From assembly GCA_017400025.1 (NCBI GenBank), contig JAFQAF010000054.1, forward strand, positions 1 to 6,597: a stretch of DNA of 6,597 bases, in the 5' to 3' direction. Every line of letters starts with the position of its first letter. Positions within the stretch are counted from its first letter, which is position 1. The notes below the pieces were generated by a model that was given only the letters and a program-made list of their open reading frames with translations, had not been told where the DNA came from and did not search any database. A program made the translations under genes and the position numbers. This DNA is from Oscillospiraceae bacterium (GTDB taxonomy: Bacteria > Bacillota_A > Clostridia > Oscillospirales > Ruminococcaceae). Positions 6,346-6,597 of this stretch are shown in pieces.

Positions 6346-6512
6346 CAATTTTGTTATTTTTCTGTAAAAAAAGAATTTTTATTATTTATAATGAATTCTG
6401 CACAATTTTCAGCTAATCGTTATTTTTCGTGGAATTATAATCAATTTGTTCTTCATACAGATACAACTTCAGGGTTTTATATTTAAAACTGTTATTTTGA
6501 TTAATATTATTG
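6346..6512. other. AT-rich intergenic stretch without a recognisable gene
   Basis: Part of the 316-base gap between the divergent genes at 6234 and 6551. It is dominated by A and T runs. Isolated TATAAT strings occur at 6387-6392 and 6436-6441, but neither has a convincing -35 box at the proper distance. I see no coding frame with a ribosome-binding site and no stable GC-containing hairpin. Confidence 0.6.
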
Positions 6513-6518
6513 TATAAT
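6513..6518 (+). promoter_or_regulatory. Candidate -10 element of the right-edge gene
   Basis: A perfect TATAAT lies 32 bases before the ATG at 6551, a good distance for a short leader. The hexamer 17 bases upstream (TGTTAT, 6490-6495) is a poor -35 match, and the better-looking TTGATT at 6497-6502 is too close. An activator may be needed, or the true promoter lies elsewhere. Confidence 0.4.
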
Positions 6519-6550
6519 AATTATATTAAATTCAAATGGAGGGTACCTAA

Positions 6551-6597
6551 ATGAAAAAACCTGTAATCGGCATTACTGCTGTAACTGCCTTCAATGA
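6551..6597 (+). CDS. N-terminal fragment, possibly peptidase C26 / class I glutamine amidotransferase-like hydrolase
   Basis: Fifteen codons are visible before the right edge, reading MKKPVIGITAVTAFN. GGAGGG (6538-6543) lies seven bases upstream of the ATG, so a gene start is well supported. The K-P-V-I-G-I-T opening is typical of gamma-glutamyl-gamma-aminobutyrate hydrolase-like (PuuD, peptidase C26) proteins, where it forms the first beta strand. Fifteen residues are too few for a firm assignment, and other Rossmann-like proteins start similarly. No catalytic residue is in the window. Confidence 0.6.
   Translation, partial: MKKPVIGITAVTAFN

Noticed and set aside
6381..6441. Extra promoters from TATAAT strings in the AT-rich gap
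   Set aside because: No -35 box at 16-18 bases, and such strings are common by chance in sequence this AT-rich.
1..6597. Mobile element, CRISPR array or defence system
   Set aside because: No direct-repeat arrays, transposase motifs or defence-type domains appear in any convincing frame.

Overview
The window looks like chromosomal DNA of a low-to-moderate GC Firmicute, most likely a Clostridia gut-type lineage. The reasons are strong AGGAGG-type Shine-Dalgarno sites, SigA-type promoters, a sigma-70-family/DUF4367 gene pair of the clostridial type, a tRNA-sensing T-box leader in front of proS, and a three-helix Gram-positive-type cardiolipin synthase. The species cannot be fixed from the sequence. 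I see no rRNA, tRNA, CRISPR array, insertion sequence or phage gene.

Left part (1-1620): the 5' end of a thiS-like sulfur-carrier gene runs off the left edge on the minus strand. Divergent from it is a plus-strand two-gene operon. It has a well-formed promoter (158-186), a sigma-70-family factor (221-766) and, overlapping by 8 bases, a membrane protein with a C-terminal DUF4367-like domain (759-1559), probably its regulator. An intrinsic terminator follows (1579-1620). A second strong terminator-like hairpin (94-119) sits in the divergent gap directly before the thiS ribosome-binding site, which suggests attenuation or insulation.

Middle (1621-5390): a cardiolipin synthase/PLD-family gene (1671-3245, plus) converges on proS (3315-5036, minus). 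A hairpin that can work in both directions lies between them. proS encodes a full bacterial-type prolyl-tRNA synthetase with an editing insertion. It is preceded by a complete T-box riboswitch: its own promoter, Stem I with a proline CCA specifier, the GGGTGGTAACGCG T-box sequence, and competing antiterminator and terminator.

Right part (5400-6597): a terminator ends a minus-strand gene for an uncharacterised single-pass membrane protein (5434-6234), which has a strong extended -10 promoter. A 316-base AT-rich divergent intergenic region follows, containing a 14-bp perfect palindrome. The first 15 codons of a plus-strand gene (6551 onward) then run off the edge; they resemble the N-terminus of class I glutamine amidotransferase-like (peptidase C26) hydrolases.

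The genes are mostly independent housekeeping units and do not form one pathway. The parts most worth a second look are the sigma factor/membrane regulator pair, the thiS leader hairpin and the uncharacterised membrane protein. I found no convincing new multi-gene system.
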